The translations under genes were made by a program, and so were the position numbers. Source: Anaerolineales bacterium (GTDB lineage Bacteria > Chloroflexota > Anaerolineae > Anaerolineales > UBA11858). From it: DNA of 64,000 nt. This document shows, in pieces, positions 54,507 to 62,651 of this stretch. The DNA is taken from the NCBI GenBank assembly GCA_028278545.1, contig JANQED010000132.1, forward strand, positions 363,556 to 427,555, given 5' to 3'. The notes under the pieces are model-generated. The model searched no databases. It was not told where the DNA came from and saw only the letters and a program-made list of their open reading frames with translations. The stretch's first letter is position 1. Each line of letters opens with the position of its first letter.

Positions 54507-55484
54507 ATGCCCCAATTTTCCGCCCATGCCCCCGGCAAGATCATCCTGTTCGGCGAGCACGCGGTCGTCCACGGGCAGCCTGCTATCGCAGTTCCGATCA
54601 CCCAGGTGCGTGTAACGGCCACAGTGACCCCGGATATCAGGGGGAAAGCCGGAACCGTGCGCATCCAGGCCCTCGACGTGGACCTCGATGCCCGGCTGGA
54701 CGAACTCGACCGGGACCATCCGCTGGCTGCCGCTGTTGAGGGGGTTGCTGCCACCCTGGGGATATCCCGCATCCCGGCCTGCACCCTGAGAGTCACTTCG
54801 ACCATCCCCGTGGCCTCCGGGCTGGGCTCCGGGGCCGCCGTCTCGGTGGCTGTCGTCCGCGCCCTGGCGGGATTCCTCGGCCAACCCCTGGCCGACGAGC
54901 AGGTTTCCGCCATCGCCTTCGAAATCGAGAAGATCCACCACGGCACGCCCTCGGGCATCGACAACACCGTGGTCACCTACGCCCAGCCGGTCTACTTCAT
55001 CAAAAAATCCGCCGCCGCCCGCGCGCAGCCTAGGGGCGCGGCCCTCATCGAGACTTTCACCATCGCGAAGCCCTTCACCATCGTCGTCGGCGACACTGGC
55101 ATCGCCAGCCCAACCAGGCAGACAGTCGGCGATGTGCGCGCAGGCTGGGGGGCCGACCCCGGACACTATGAAACTCTCTTTGCCGCGGTCGGGAGCCTCA
55201 CGAAATCCGCCCGGCAGGCCATCGAAAGCGGGCATCCCCAACGCCTGGGCCCCTTGATGGATGAAAACCACGCCTTGCTGGGCGAAATGGGCGTCTCCTC
55301 CCCCGAACTCGATCACTTGGTATCAGCCGCTCGCGAGGCCGGTGCGCTGGGCGCCAAACTCTCCGGCGGCGGGCGCGGCGGCAATATGATCGCCCTGGCC
55401 CCGCCAGAGCAGGCCGACCAAATTGCGTCCGCATTGCGGTCATCCGGCGCAGCGAGAACGATTGTGGCCCGAATTGAGCGTTAA
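54507..55484 (+). CDS. mvk: Mevalonate kinase
   Basis: This is a 325-residue GHMP-family kinase that phosphorylates mevalonate in isoprenoid precursor synthesis. Seen: the N-terminal APGKIILFGEHAVVHGQPAIAVPI (about residues 6-29), the ATP-binding motif STIPVASGLGSGAAVSVA (about 95-112), FEIEKIHHGTPSGIDNTVVTY with the Asp that acts as catalytic base (about 137-157), and the C-terminal GALGAKLSGGGRGGNMIAL. It is cotranscribed with the UbiA gene. With the isopentenyl phosphate kinase at 60051 and polyprenyl synthase at 60900, it supports a mevalonate-type route in this organism. Confidence 0.93.
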   Translation: MPQFSAHAPGKIILFGEHAVVHGQPAIAVPITQVRVTATVTPDIRGKAGTVRIQALDVDLDARLDELDRDHPLAAAVEGVAATLGISRIPACTLRVTSTIPVASGLGSGAAVSVAVVRALAGFLGQPLADEQVSAIAFEIEKIHHGTPSGIDNTVVTYAQPVYFIKKSAAARAQPRGAALIETFTIAKPFTIVVGDTGIASPTRQTVGDVRAGWGADPGHYETLFAAVGSLTKSARQAIESGHPQRLGPLMDENHALLGEMGVSSPELDHLVSAAREAGALGAKLSGGGRGGNMIALAPPEQADQIASALRSSGAARTIVARIER

Positions 55485-55653
55485 GATTGGAGACGGGCAT
55501 GTCGGTATCAACTCTGACGGTTCTCATTGCCCTTTCCGCCCTGGTGCACATGTGGGCAGAATATAATGGCCCACCCATCCAGAGATATACATATTCAAAC
55601 CCCTGAACGCGAACCTTTTCCCGTAGAGCGGGAATGAGCAATCCCGGCTTATA

Positions 55654-57537
55654 TTAGAAATCAATACTCGAACCAATTATTTTTAGAAACGCTTCCACAA
55701 CATCAGGGTCGAAATGCTTTCCCGCATTTTCCACAATGTATTCCCTCGCTTGCCCATTTGTCCAGGGGTCGCGGTACGGGCGGTCGGAACGTAAAGCATC
55801 CCACACATCCACCACAGCAAATATCCTCGCCACCAAGGGGATTCTCTCACCTTTCAACCCGCGCGGGTATCCTGTACCGTCCCATTTTTCGTGGTGGCAG
55901 TAAGGAATGTCAAGCGCCGGGCGTAAGTACTCGATGGAGAAAAGCATTTCGTACGCATACTGTGGATGCTGACGCATGATGTCCCACTCTTCGTTTGAAA
56001 GTTTTTCGGGCTTGTGCAGAATGCTGTCGGGTATACCTAGCTTGCCCATGTCATGCAGCAGGCCACCTCGACGGACGTGAACGATTTGCTCTTCACTCAT
56101 GCCCATCTCCCGCGCCAGTTGGACGACCATTTCGGTGACTCGCAGCGTATGTCCTTTAGTTTCACGGTCTCGCAGCTCTAGCGCATGTGCCCACCCTTCG
56201 ATGGTCGCGTCATAAGCCACCATCAGTTCATTGCTGGTGCGCAGGGAACTCTCAAATAATTGAAGACTGTCGATTGCCATCGCCGTCTGTCCCACCAATA
56301 GTTCATAGAAATCAAGCCAATCTCGATCAGCTTGGAAAGGCTTGTGAAAGTAGACAGTATAAGTTCCAATCACTTGTCCTTTGGTGATAAGCGGTGCAGA
56401 ATAAATAGCTTTGATTCCCTCTCTTTTCCAAAACGCTATCAAGTCTGCGCTGATATACCCTATGGCAGATACCTTTTCTTCATCGTCGATGTTGTGGAGG
56501 GCAATAATGCGGCGTTGTAAAGCAGCTCTGCCCGCTATGCATTCGCCTAAACGTATAACAGTGTCTTTTGTCGTCGCCGAGCGGTAGCCAAGGGGATTGG
56601 CTTCTTTCAGCATTAAGCTGTTGGGATCAAGAAGATGAATAGCAGCGTCGTCGATGAGCAAACGGCTTCTCGTCTCATCTATGATGGTTTTGAGTACTAT
56701 CCTCAAGTCCGTTGTATTGAGTATGGCGAGGTCGATTTCACGAAGCGATTTCAAGCGAGCAAGTTGTTCTTCAATCTGTTTTTGTGCTTGATAGCGCCTG
56801 GTGATGTCCTGCACAGTACCCACGGAACGCAGAGGGGTGCCGTCATCAGAATAAACCGTTTCACAACGTTCTTGTATCCATTTTACACGCCCATCTTTCA
56901 TCAGCAGGCGGTGATCGATAGTGTACGGAATCTTACTCTTAACCGAAGCAGTATAGGCGTTATCGACCATCTCGCGGTCATCGGGATGCACCGCATCAAG
57001 AAACGCCTTATATGTCTCTTTAAATCCGTTCGGATCTTTCTCGAATATACGGAAGACTTCGTTCGACCATTTAAGTTCGTCTTTGACCAGGTCAAGATCC
57101 CAGTGGCCCAGACGGGAGATGCGCTGTGCTTCCTCATGGCTTTGCTGAGATGCTATAAGTTGCGCCTCGATCTTTTGGCGGTCAGTAATATCTCGAATGG
57201 TGGCGATTACTAAATCATTATCATTGAGGGTACTGAGCATGATATCCAGGGGGATTTCGCGATCATCCTTACGACGGCCCCAAAGAATTTCTTTCCTTCC
57301 CATCGGGCGGCGTACGGGCGCATCCATGTATGTTTCTCGGTGGCGGATATGTCTTTTTTGAAGTCGTTTTGGGATCAGATTTTCGACAACCACTCCAGAA
57401 AGTTCACCCTGTTGATAACCGAAAAGAGTTTCTGCTTGCGCATTGCTGTTTACGATCTTCCCGGTGTGGTCGACCACCAGAATGGCATCTGGGGAAAGCT
57501 CGAGTAATTTACTTAGCATTTTTTCGGGGAGTGTCAT
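55654..57537 (-). CDS. PAS-PAS-GAF-HD-GYP signalling protein (likely c-di-GMP phosphodiesterase)
   Basis: This is a 627-residue cytoplasmic sensor. PAS 1 covers about residues 10-120 (ELSPDAILVVDHTGKIVNSNAQAETLFGY), PAS 2 about 145-255 with its PAC segment, GAF about 275-430, and HD-GYP about 445-620. The catalytic marks are all there: HDMGK near 495, HHEKWDGTGYPRGLKG near 545-560 (HH and GYP), and DVWDALRSDRPYRDPW. HD-GYP domains hydrolyse c-di-GMP with a bi-iron centre. AAGGAG precedes the ATG at 57537. It stands alone; a 21-residue open frame with a strong Shine-Dalgarno lies 66 bases upstream. Confidence 0.93.
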   Translation of the reverse strand: MTLPEKMLSKLLELSPDAILVVDHTGKIVNSNAQAETLFGYQQGELSGVVVENLIPKRLQKRHIRHRETYMDAPVRRPMGRKEILWGRRKDDREIPLDIMLSTLNDNDLVIATIRDITDRQKIEAQLIASQQSHEEAQRISRLGHWDLDLVKDELKWSNEVFRIFEKDPNGFKETYKAFLDAVHPDDREMVDNAYTASVKSKIPYTIDHRLLMKDGRVKWIQERCETVYSDDGTPLRSVGTVQDITRRYQAQKQIEEQLARLKSLREIDLAILNTTDLRIVLKTIIDETRSRLLIDDAAIHLLDPNSLMLKEANPLGYRSATTKDTVIRLGECIAGRAALQRRIIALHNIDDEEKVSAIGYISADLIAFWKREGIKAIYSAPLITKGQVIGTYTVYFHKPFQADRDWLDFYELLVGQTAMAIDSLQLFESSLRTSNELMVAYDATIEGWAHALELRDRETKGHTLRVTEMVVQLAREMGMSEEQIVHVRRGGLLHDMGKLGIPDSILHKPEKLSNEEWDIMRQHPQYAYEMLFSIEYLRPALDIPYCHHEKWDGTGYPRGLKGERIPLVARIFAVVDVWDALRSDRPYRDPWTNGQAREYIVENAGKHFDPDVVEAFLKIIGSSIDF

Positions 57538-57603
57538 ACCAGTAACTCCTTCTAATATTTCAGAAATGGGCAGACATTTACCATCTCAGGAAACCACTAT
57601 TCT

Positions 57604-57669
57604 TCAAACAGTCACAATTGCAGGGAATATGGCGATTGGTGCATCGATAGCTTTCGTTCTAGAAATCAT
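57604..57669 (-). CDS. Possible 21-residue small peptide upstream of the HD-GYP gene
   Basis: On the minus strand AGGAGGT (57677-57683) lies seven bases before an ATG at 57669 that opens a 21-residue frame ending in TGA at 57604 (begins MISRTKAIDAPIAIFPAIVT). The Shine-Dalgarno is the strongest in the neighbourhood. It could be a leader peptide for the HD-GYP gene or a start-up artefact; there is no other support. Confidence 0.3.
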   Translation of the reverse strand: MISRTKAIDAPIAIFPAIVTV

Positions 57670-57689
57670 TTTCAATACCTCCTATGCGC

Positions 57690-58061
57690 TCAACAAGTGC
57701 GTGACCATGAGCCCAAACCTTGATATACACATAGGCAGGTCAACCAATGTGGCCGCATTGAGCCAATGAGAAGGTATGCGATATAAACCGGGATGAAAAG
57801 GACGAAAGTCCCCTGTATGAACACAATCTGCTCTTGACTTTTCCAGTTCGAGAAAGCACTTCGTGCAGATATTGCAAATTACCTATACCTTATATCCCTT
57901 TATACCATATTTTTGCAACAAACTTGGTGTTACGTCGTTGTCGGTAACTCATGAACTTTTGACGAAAAATCCGTGTCGATCCGTGTCCAATTCTTCGCAG
58001 CGTTTACTCAGAAACTTGTCTAATACGATCCGCCTTAGGCAGTACTTATCCCATCCCTTCC
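57690..58061. other. Intergenic region without a recognisable gene
   Basis: This stretch between the HD-GYP and DUF885 genes shows no coding signal, known riboswitch or tRNA. It has a small GNRA-type hairpin (GGAC-GAAA-GTCC at about 57809-57820) and a direct repeat ATCCGTGTCGATCCGTGTCC (57969-57988) of a type seen again near 62610. The promoter for the HD-GYP gene and possible small peptide should lie in its left part, but I cannot point to it with confidence. Confidence 0.5.
57969..57988. repeat. Tandem 10-base repeat ATCCGTGTCN
   Basis: Two adjacent copies of ATCCGTGTC(G/C) stand in noncoding DNA. A related, looser tract (CATCCGTGGGATTCGTGCTC) is at 62614-62633. Confidence 0.5.
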
Positions 58062-59873
58062 TTAGGACGGTGCTCGCTCAGTCTGGATATATTCTTCGAC
58101 GACTTCCTCCAGGATCGTCAACGGCATACCGCCGTTCTTCAAGACGACATTGTGGAATCGGCACAGATCGAATTTCTCTCCCAATTCCCTTTTCGCCCTG
58201 GCACGCAGTTCAAGGATTTTCAATTCCCCAATTTTGTAGGCACACGCCTGACCAGGCATGACGAAATAACGTTCCACCTCGCTGACGATGCTCTCATACG
58301 CCTGGCCGGTATGCGCTTGCATATACTCGATGGCTTGCTGGCGCGTCCAACGTTTGTGGTGAATGCCGGTATCGACCACCAGGCGCACTGCCCGGAACAG
58401 GATCGAGTCCAGGAAACCCAATTCCCCATAGGGATCATCCCGGTAGGCCCTCAACTCACGAGCCAGGTTCTCAGCATACATAGCCCAGCCCTCGATATAA
58501 GCAAAAAAGGGGATCATCCGCCGGAATAACGGCAGCCCCTTCAGGTTCATGGTAATAGCGATCTGGAAGTGATGCCCGGGAATGCCCTCATGGTAGGCCA
58601 GGGTCTTCATGCCAAATTTCTGCGTCTCCTTCATATCACGCAGATTGGCATAGAAAACACCCGGGCGGGAGCCGCTCAAATCGGAGGGTTGGTAGTAGGC
58701 ACCGGCCATGGTTTTTTCGCGGAATTCAGGCACCCGCTGCACTTCAAGTCCGGCCTTGGGGCGGATGTCGAAGGCCTCGGCAACCTTCAGGTCCATGTCG
58801 TCGAGGATGCGCTGATATTCGGCCAAGCAATCGGCGCGGCCCTCATCCGTGTTGGGGTAAAGGAAACGTTTTTCTTCACCAAAAACGGCTAACTGCTGGG
58901 TCGGATTGCCTCCGTCGTACCCCAAATCCTCGAGGATAGCCGTCATTTCCCCCTCGATACGGGCGACTTCTTGCAAGCCGATCTCATGAACCTGCTCCGG
59001 GGTCAGGTCCGTGGAAGTCGCCGTCCTTAAGCATTGCGCATAATAGGCCTCGCCCTCAGGCAGATTCCAGACCCCATGATCCTCTACTGCTTTCGATTCT
59101 AGTTCAGAAAAATAGGCGATCAATTGCTGATAAGCGGGATAAATCACACGCTCAATTTCCCCCTCAACAGCCGCAAGGAGTTTATCTTGACCTGATGGAT
59201 TGATTTTTAGCTCCCCAATCTTCTCTTTGAACACAGTATAGAGCGGATTTTCTCTGGGGGGCTGATCGATAAAAGCTCTCATCTCGTCTAGAACATGCCG
59301 TACTGTGAAACTTGGGGGCAGACAGCCTTTCCCCTCGCGAACTCGCAACCCCTCCAGCACCTGGCCGATCTTGACCCCAAACTTGTTCAGACGTTTGACA
59401 TAGGCGCGCGCGCCGCGTTTGTTATTCAGCGGGTGCATGGTCATCATCAAGTTGGGCAGTTCCGATTGGATGCCGAACATCTGGTTGACAGGGTAAGTAT
59501 TGTGCCGAAATGGCTCCAGGCGCAGTTGGTCGTCAATATACCAATCCAAGATATGCGTTGAGAGTCTTTGCGATTTACTCACGCGTCCCTGGTTGTAGCT
59601 GCGCAGCATCTTCAACGTCCGTTTCATCCTGGCAAGCATCGCCACTTCATGGGCCTCAGAGACATCAGCCAACTTGGTATTATGCCTGTAAATACCTACA
59701 CGCTCCAGCATACCAACCATGGTCAGGATCTCTGGATTATCGAACAGGATTTCCAGGAAAACCCGCGTAAAGAAATGGTTGATGCTCCACGGCCTGCCCC
59801 AAATCAGGCAGATCAACCACCACAGGAATACGAGGACCAGGATAGCGATGAAAATGTATAGCAGGGTTGGCAT
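58062..59873 (-). CDS. DUF885 family protein, putative zinc-dependent peptidase
   Basis: This is a 603-residue protein with an N-terminal hydrophobic anchor (about residues 3-22) and a large helical domain. Near residue 428 it has LAYHEGIPGHHFQIAITMNL, the HExxxHH-like zinc motif of DUF885 proteins, which resemble M2/M3-type metallopeptidases; FFAYIEGWAMYAENLARELRAY follows with the expected third-ligand Glu region. DDPYGELGFLDSILFRAVRLVVDTGIHHKRW is the next conserved block. Function is therefore likely peptide or dipeptide hydrolysis on the outer side of the membrane, but no biochemical role is proven for most of the family. It diverges from the isopentenyl phosphate kinase gene. Confidence 0.88.
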   Translation of the reverse strand: MPTLLYIFIAILVLVFLWWLICLIWGRPWSINHFFTRVFLEILFDNPEILTMVGMLERVGIYRHNTKLADVSEAHEVAMLARMKRTLKMLRSYNQGRVSKSQRLSTHILDWYIDDQLRLEPFRHNTYPVNQMFGIQSELPNLMMTMHPLNNKRGARAYVKRLNKFGVKIGQVLEGLRVREGKGCLPPSFTVRHVLDEMRAFIDQPPRENPLYTVFKEKIGELKINPSGQDKLLAAVEGEIERVIYPAYQQLIAYFSELESKAVEDHGVWNLPEGEAYYAQCLRTATSTDLTPEQVHEIGLQEVARIEGEMTAILEDLGYDGGNPTQQLAVFGEEKRFLYPNTDEGRADCLAEYQRILDDMDLKVAEAFDIRPKAGLEVQRVPEFREKTMAGAYYQPSDLSGSRPGVFYANLRDMKETQKFGMKTLAYHEGIPGHHFQIAITMNLKGLPLFRRMIPFFAYIEGWAMYAENLARELRAYRDDPYGELGFLDSILFRAVRLVVDTGIHHKRWTRQQAIEYMQAHTGQAYESIVSEVERYFVMPGQACAYKIGELKILELRARAKRELGEKFDLCRFHNVVLKNGGMPLTILEEVVEEYIQTERAPS

Positions 59874-60050
59874 GTCATTCTCCTCATGAAAGGCGCAGCG
59901 CGCTTATCTGACAGGATTTCCGTCAAAAACCTATGCCTAAGTGCGCCGCACCTGGGTTTTAGTACAAGCGCCCCAATTTTACAACATCCTGCACTGATGG
60001 GTCGCGCGATCTGCTTGACCACACTACTCTCGTCAACTAAAATGCATCTA

Positions 60051-60875
60051 ATGTCTAATTCCCAACCTACAACCCGCCCAGGGCGTATCCACTTCCTAAA
60101 ACTGGGCGGCTCACTGATCACCGACAAGCATACTCCCAGCACACCGCGGCGGGATGTGATCGGTCGGCTGGCGCAGGAGATCAAAGTGGCCTTCTCTGAG
60201 GACGAGGATTTGAGACTGGTGTTGGGTCACGGGTCGGGGTCATTTGGGCATATGCCGGCCAAGAAATATGGCACCCGCCAAGGTGTGGACTCAGCCGAAG
60301 GGTGGCGCGGCTTCACCGAGGTCTGGTATCAGGCCGCCAGGCTGAACCACATCGTCATGGATGCATTGCGCGAGGCCGGGCTGCCAGCGGTAGCGTTCCC
60401 TGCCTCGGGGGCGGTAACCGCTTCAAACGGCCGGGTGACCACCTGGAACCTGAGTCCGCTGCACCTTGCCCTGGGCGCAGGACTGCTCCCCGTGGTTTAC
60501 GGCGATGTCGTTTTCGATGAAACCCTGGGGGGCACGATCCTTTCCACCGAAGATTTATTTGTGCATCTGGCTAAGGAGTTGAACCCCCGGCGCATCTCCC
60601 TGGCAGGGGTCGATGCGGGGGTGTGGGGGGATTATCCCCAATGTACGCAACTGATCCCCGAGATCAGGCCAGATCACTGGGATCAGGTTGCAGCGCACTT
60701 AGCGGGATCGGCAGCCACGGATGTCACCGGGGGGATGGCCGGCAAAGTGGGACAGATGTTAGATTTGGCGGCGGCGATGCCCGGGCTGGAGGTGGTGATC
60801 TTTTCTGGAACCCAGCCCAATAATCTGATTTCCGCGCTTAAGGGGAATACGATAGGGACGAGGTTATTTCAGTGA
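60051..60875 (+). CDS. Isopentenyl phosphate kinase
   Basis: This 274-residue amino-acid-kinase-fold enzyme phosphorylates isopentenyl phosphate to isopentenyl diphosphate. The signature is clear: FLKLGGSLITDKHTPSTPRR near the N-terminus, LRLVLGHGSGSFGHMPAKKYG (about residues 59-79) with the His that marks IPK, VYGDVVFDETLGGTILSTEDL (about 145-165), and DVTGGMAGKVGQMLDLA near 226-242. The ATG at 60051 is used; upstream in-frame ATG codons exist but the intervening sequence does not look coding. Such kinases occur in archaea and in Chloroflexota, where they complete an alternative mevalonate route with phosphomevalonate decarboxylase. It converges with the polyprenyl synthase gene downstream. 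Confidence 0.92.
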   Translation: MSNSQPTTRPGRIHFLKLGGSLITDKHTPSTPRRDVIGRLAQEIKVAFSEDEDLRLVLGHGSGSFGHMPAKKYGTRQGVDSAEGWRGFTEVWYQAARLNHIVMDALREAGLPAVAFPASGAVTASNGRVTTWNLSPLHLALGAGLLPVVYGDVVFDETLGGTILSTEDLFVHLAKELNPRRISLAGVDAGVWGDYPQCTQLIPEIRPDHWDQVAAHLAGSAATDVTGGMAGKVGQMLDLAAAMPGLEVVIFSGTQPNNLISALKGNTIGTRLFQ

Positions 60876-60899
60876 TCGAGACGTCCCGCCGGGGCGTCT

Positions 60900-61865
60900 C
60901 TACTTATGCCTCTTCAAAATATATCTGGACAGTTCTTCCAAGGCCTGACGTTCCTGGGTATCGGGAAATACCGCCAGGGCCTCAAGGCCACTGCGGATGA
61001 AAACCCGCGCTTCGGATATCGATTGATCGATAGCATCGCTGTCATTGATCGCAGCGATCAGCCGGTCGAGACTCTCCTGGTCATGGCCGTTGCGCCTGAT
61101 GACTGAAAGCATATCCGGGTCATCAGGGCAGTTTTCATGGTAGTGCAGCGTGGGTAAAGTGATCGTCCCTTGACGCAGATCATTCCCCACCGGCTTGCCG
61201 ATGTCGGCCTGCGCACCGGTGAAATCCAGCACATCATCCACAATTTGGAACGCCATGCCGATCTCCCGGCCAAATTGACGCGCCGAGGATATCTCTTCTT
61301 CCCTGGCCGAGCTCAAGATCGCCGCGGCGCCCGTCGCCAACTCGAACATCGAGGCGGTCTTGGCATAGATCCAGCGGTAATATGCCTCCCGGTCAAATGC
61401 AGCGCGATCGTCAAACAAATAGGCGATCTCACCATTGACGATGACCGCCAGGGTCTCAGCGAACATCTCCATCACGCGAACGGATTTTGTATCAGCGGCC
61501 AGGTTGGCGGCGATGGCGAAAACCAGATCCCCGGCTAACACGCTGGCCGCAGGCGGCCAGGTGGCATTTATCGTCCTCGCCCCACGCCGCAGCGAGGCAT
61601 CATCCACCAAATCGTCGTGGATGAGCGTGGCCGTGTGCAGCATCTCGATGGCCGCGGCCAGGTCGAGCAGGCGATCGAAGTCAGCGCCAAGCATCTTTCC
61701 CACCAGTATCGTCAGGGTTGGCCGGACTCGCTTGCCGCCCAGACGGACAAATTGATCCAAAACGGTGATGAGTCCCGATGGGTTCCCATTGAGACGCGAG
61801 CGCATACGCGCCTCAACTTCTCCAAGCTGTTCTTGAACGGGGTTGATGAATTTCGTGACCATCAT
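60900..61865 (-). CDS. Polyprenyl diphosphate synthase (trans-isoprenyl)
   Basis: This is a 321-residue member of the FPP/polyprenyl synthase family, which condenses isopentenyl diphosphate units onto an allylic primer. The first Asp-rich motif is DDLVD in LIHDDLVDDASLRRG (Asp84-Asp88), and the second is DDVLDFTG in AFQIVDDVLDFTG (about residues 205-217). GGKRVRPTL is the substrate-binding stretch near 43-51. Chain length cannot be read precisely, but the small residues before the first motif fit long-chain products such as those for quinones or carrier lipids. The ATG at 61865 is followed directly by another ATG. Confidence 0.93.
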   Translation of the reverse strand: MMVTKFINPVQEQLGEVEARMRSRLNGNPSGLITVLDQFVRLGGKRVRPTLTILVGKMLGADFDRLLDLAAAIEMLHTATLIHDDLVDDASLRRGARTINATWPPAASVLAGDLVFAIAANLAADTKSVRVMEMFAETLAVIVNGEIAYLFDDRAAFDREAYYRWIYAKTASMFELATGAAAILSSAREEEISSARQFGREIGMAFQIVDDVLDFTGAQADIGKPVGNDLRQGTITLPTLHYHENCPDDPDMLSVIRRNGHDQESLDRLIAAINDSDAIDQSISEARVFIRSGLEALAVFPDTQERQALEELSRYILKRHK

Positions 61866-61967
61866 TCACTCACTTTATCGCTACGACTAAAAATCTCACC
61901 ATATAATCTGTATGATCTGTTATTTCTGTAAAAACCGAAATTCAATGACAAAAAAAGAGCCTATCAC

Positions 61968-62519
61968 CTATATCCCCGCAGCCAGATTCAATATTCTGCG
62001 GATGGTGTCTCGTTTTTTGGCCATTCGCACCAGGGTCTCCGTTGGGAGCATCTGAAACTGCTCGTACAATTCCGTAGTTGTCTCGAAGAAATCAAGCAGT
62101 TCAGTCATCTTTTCGTGCACAGCAAGCGCGACTTCGTCGCTGGTTTCAAATTCAGCAACCGTTTCACGCAGAATGCTCAGGGCGGGGTCCAGTTCGCGGC
62201 GTTTTCGTTCATCTAAAACCACCCGGAACATCTCCCAGACATCCCCGATGATCTCAAAGTGATCGCGCCGGTCCCCAAGCACATGCACCACTCTGATCAG
62301 CCCCCAGCTTTGCAGCTCGCGCAGGCCTGTGCTGACCGTTGATCGGGCCACAGCCAGGGTCTCACTGATCTCTTCAGCAGTGAGTGCCTCGGGAGAGATG
62401 TACAACAAAGCATGGATCTGGGCAACAGTGCGGTTGATGCCCCAGCGGCTGCCCATCTCACCCCAATGGACGATGAACCTGGTAACAATCGGATTGAGGT
62501 CAAGTGTTTTTTCAGTCAT
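61968..62519 (-). CDS. GbsR/MarR-type winged-helix transcriptional regulator
   Basis: This 183-residue regulator has an N-terminal helix, then a winged helix with LTAEEISETLAVARSTVSTGLRELQSWGLIRVVH (about residues 46-79), the recognition helix and wing pattern of GbsR-like members of the MarR superfamily. The C-terminal half is helical (RRELDPALSILRETVAEFETSDEVALAVHEKMTELLDFFETT) and probably forms the dimer interface. GbsR proteins often sense choline or membrane-related signals; the ligand here is unknown. A consensus promoter ends only 15 bases before the ATG, so the mRNA has almost no leader. It lies upstream of the polyprenyl synthase gene on the same strand. Confidence 0.87.
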   Translation of the reverse strand: MTEKTLDLNPIVTRFIVHWGEMGSRWGINRTVAQIHALLYISPEALTAEEISETLAVARSTVSTGLRELQSWGLIRVVHVLGDRRDHFEIIGDVWEMFRVVLDERKRRELDPALSILRETVAEFETSDEVALAVHEKMTELLDFFETTTELYEQFQMLPTETLVRMAKKRDTIRRILNLAAGI

Positions 62520-62533
62520 TTCGGTTCTTTCCG

Positions 62534-62562
62534 ATTATACTGTATTGGCTGCTTAGTGTCAA
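62534..62562 (-). promoter_or_regulatory. Consensus promoter of the GbsR-type regulator
   Basis: On the minus strand TTGACA (62557-62562) and TATAAT (62534-62539) match the sigma-A consensus exactly with a 17-base spacer. The predicted start near 62527 leaves about 8 bases before the ATG at 62519. A short palindrome TCGG-N6-CCGA lies between the -10 and the start codon and could be an autoregulatory operator. Confidence 0.85.
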
Positions 62563-62651
62563 ATTCTGTCAGGTCTCTAGGATTTTCCGTGGTAGTGTCT
62601 AAATTTGGATGCTCATCCGTGGGATTCGTGCTCGTCCGTCCCGATCTTTAG

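Noticed and set aside
57443..57769. 108-codon plus-strand frame in the gap upstream of the HD-GYP gene
   Set aside because: It starts opposite the HD-GYP coding sequence, has no ribosome-binding site and no family features; only the short minus-strand frame has a good Shine-Dalgarno.
57770..57830. c-di-GMP riboswitch near the HD-GYP gene
   Set aside because: Only a four-pair GAAA-capped hairpin is present; the two-stem core and tetraloop receptor of GEMM riboswitches are absent, and it is far upstream of the gene.
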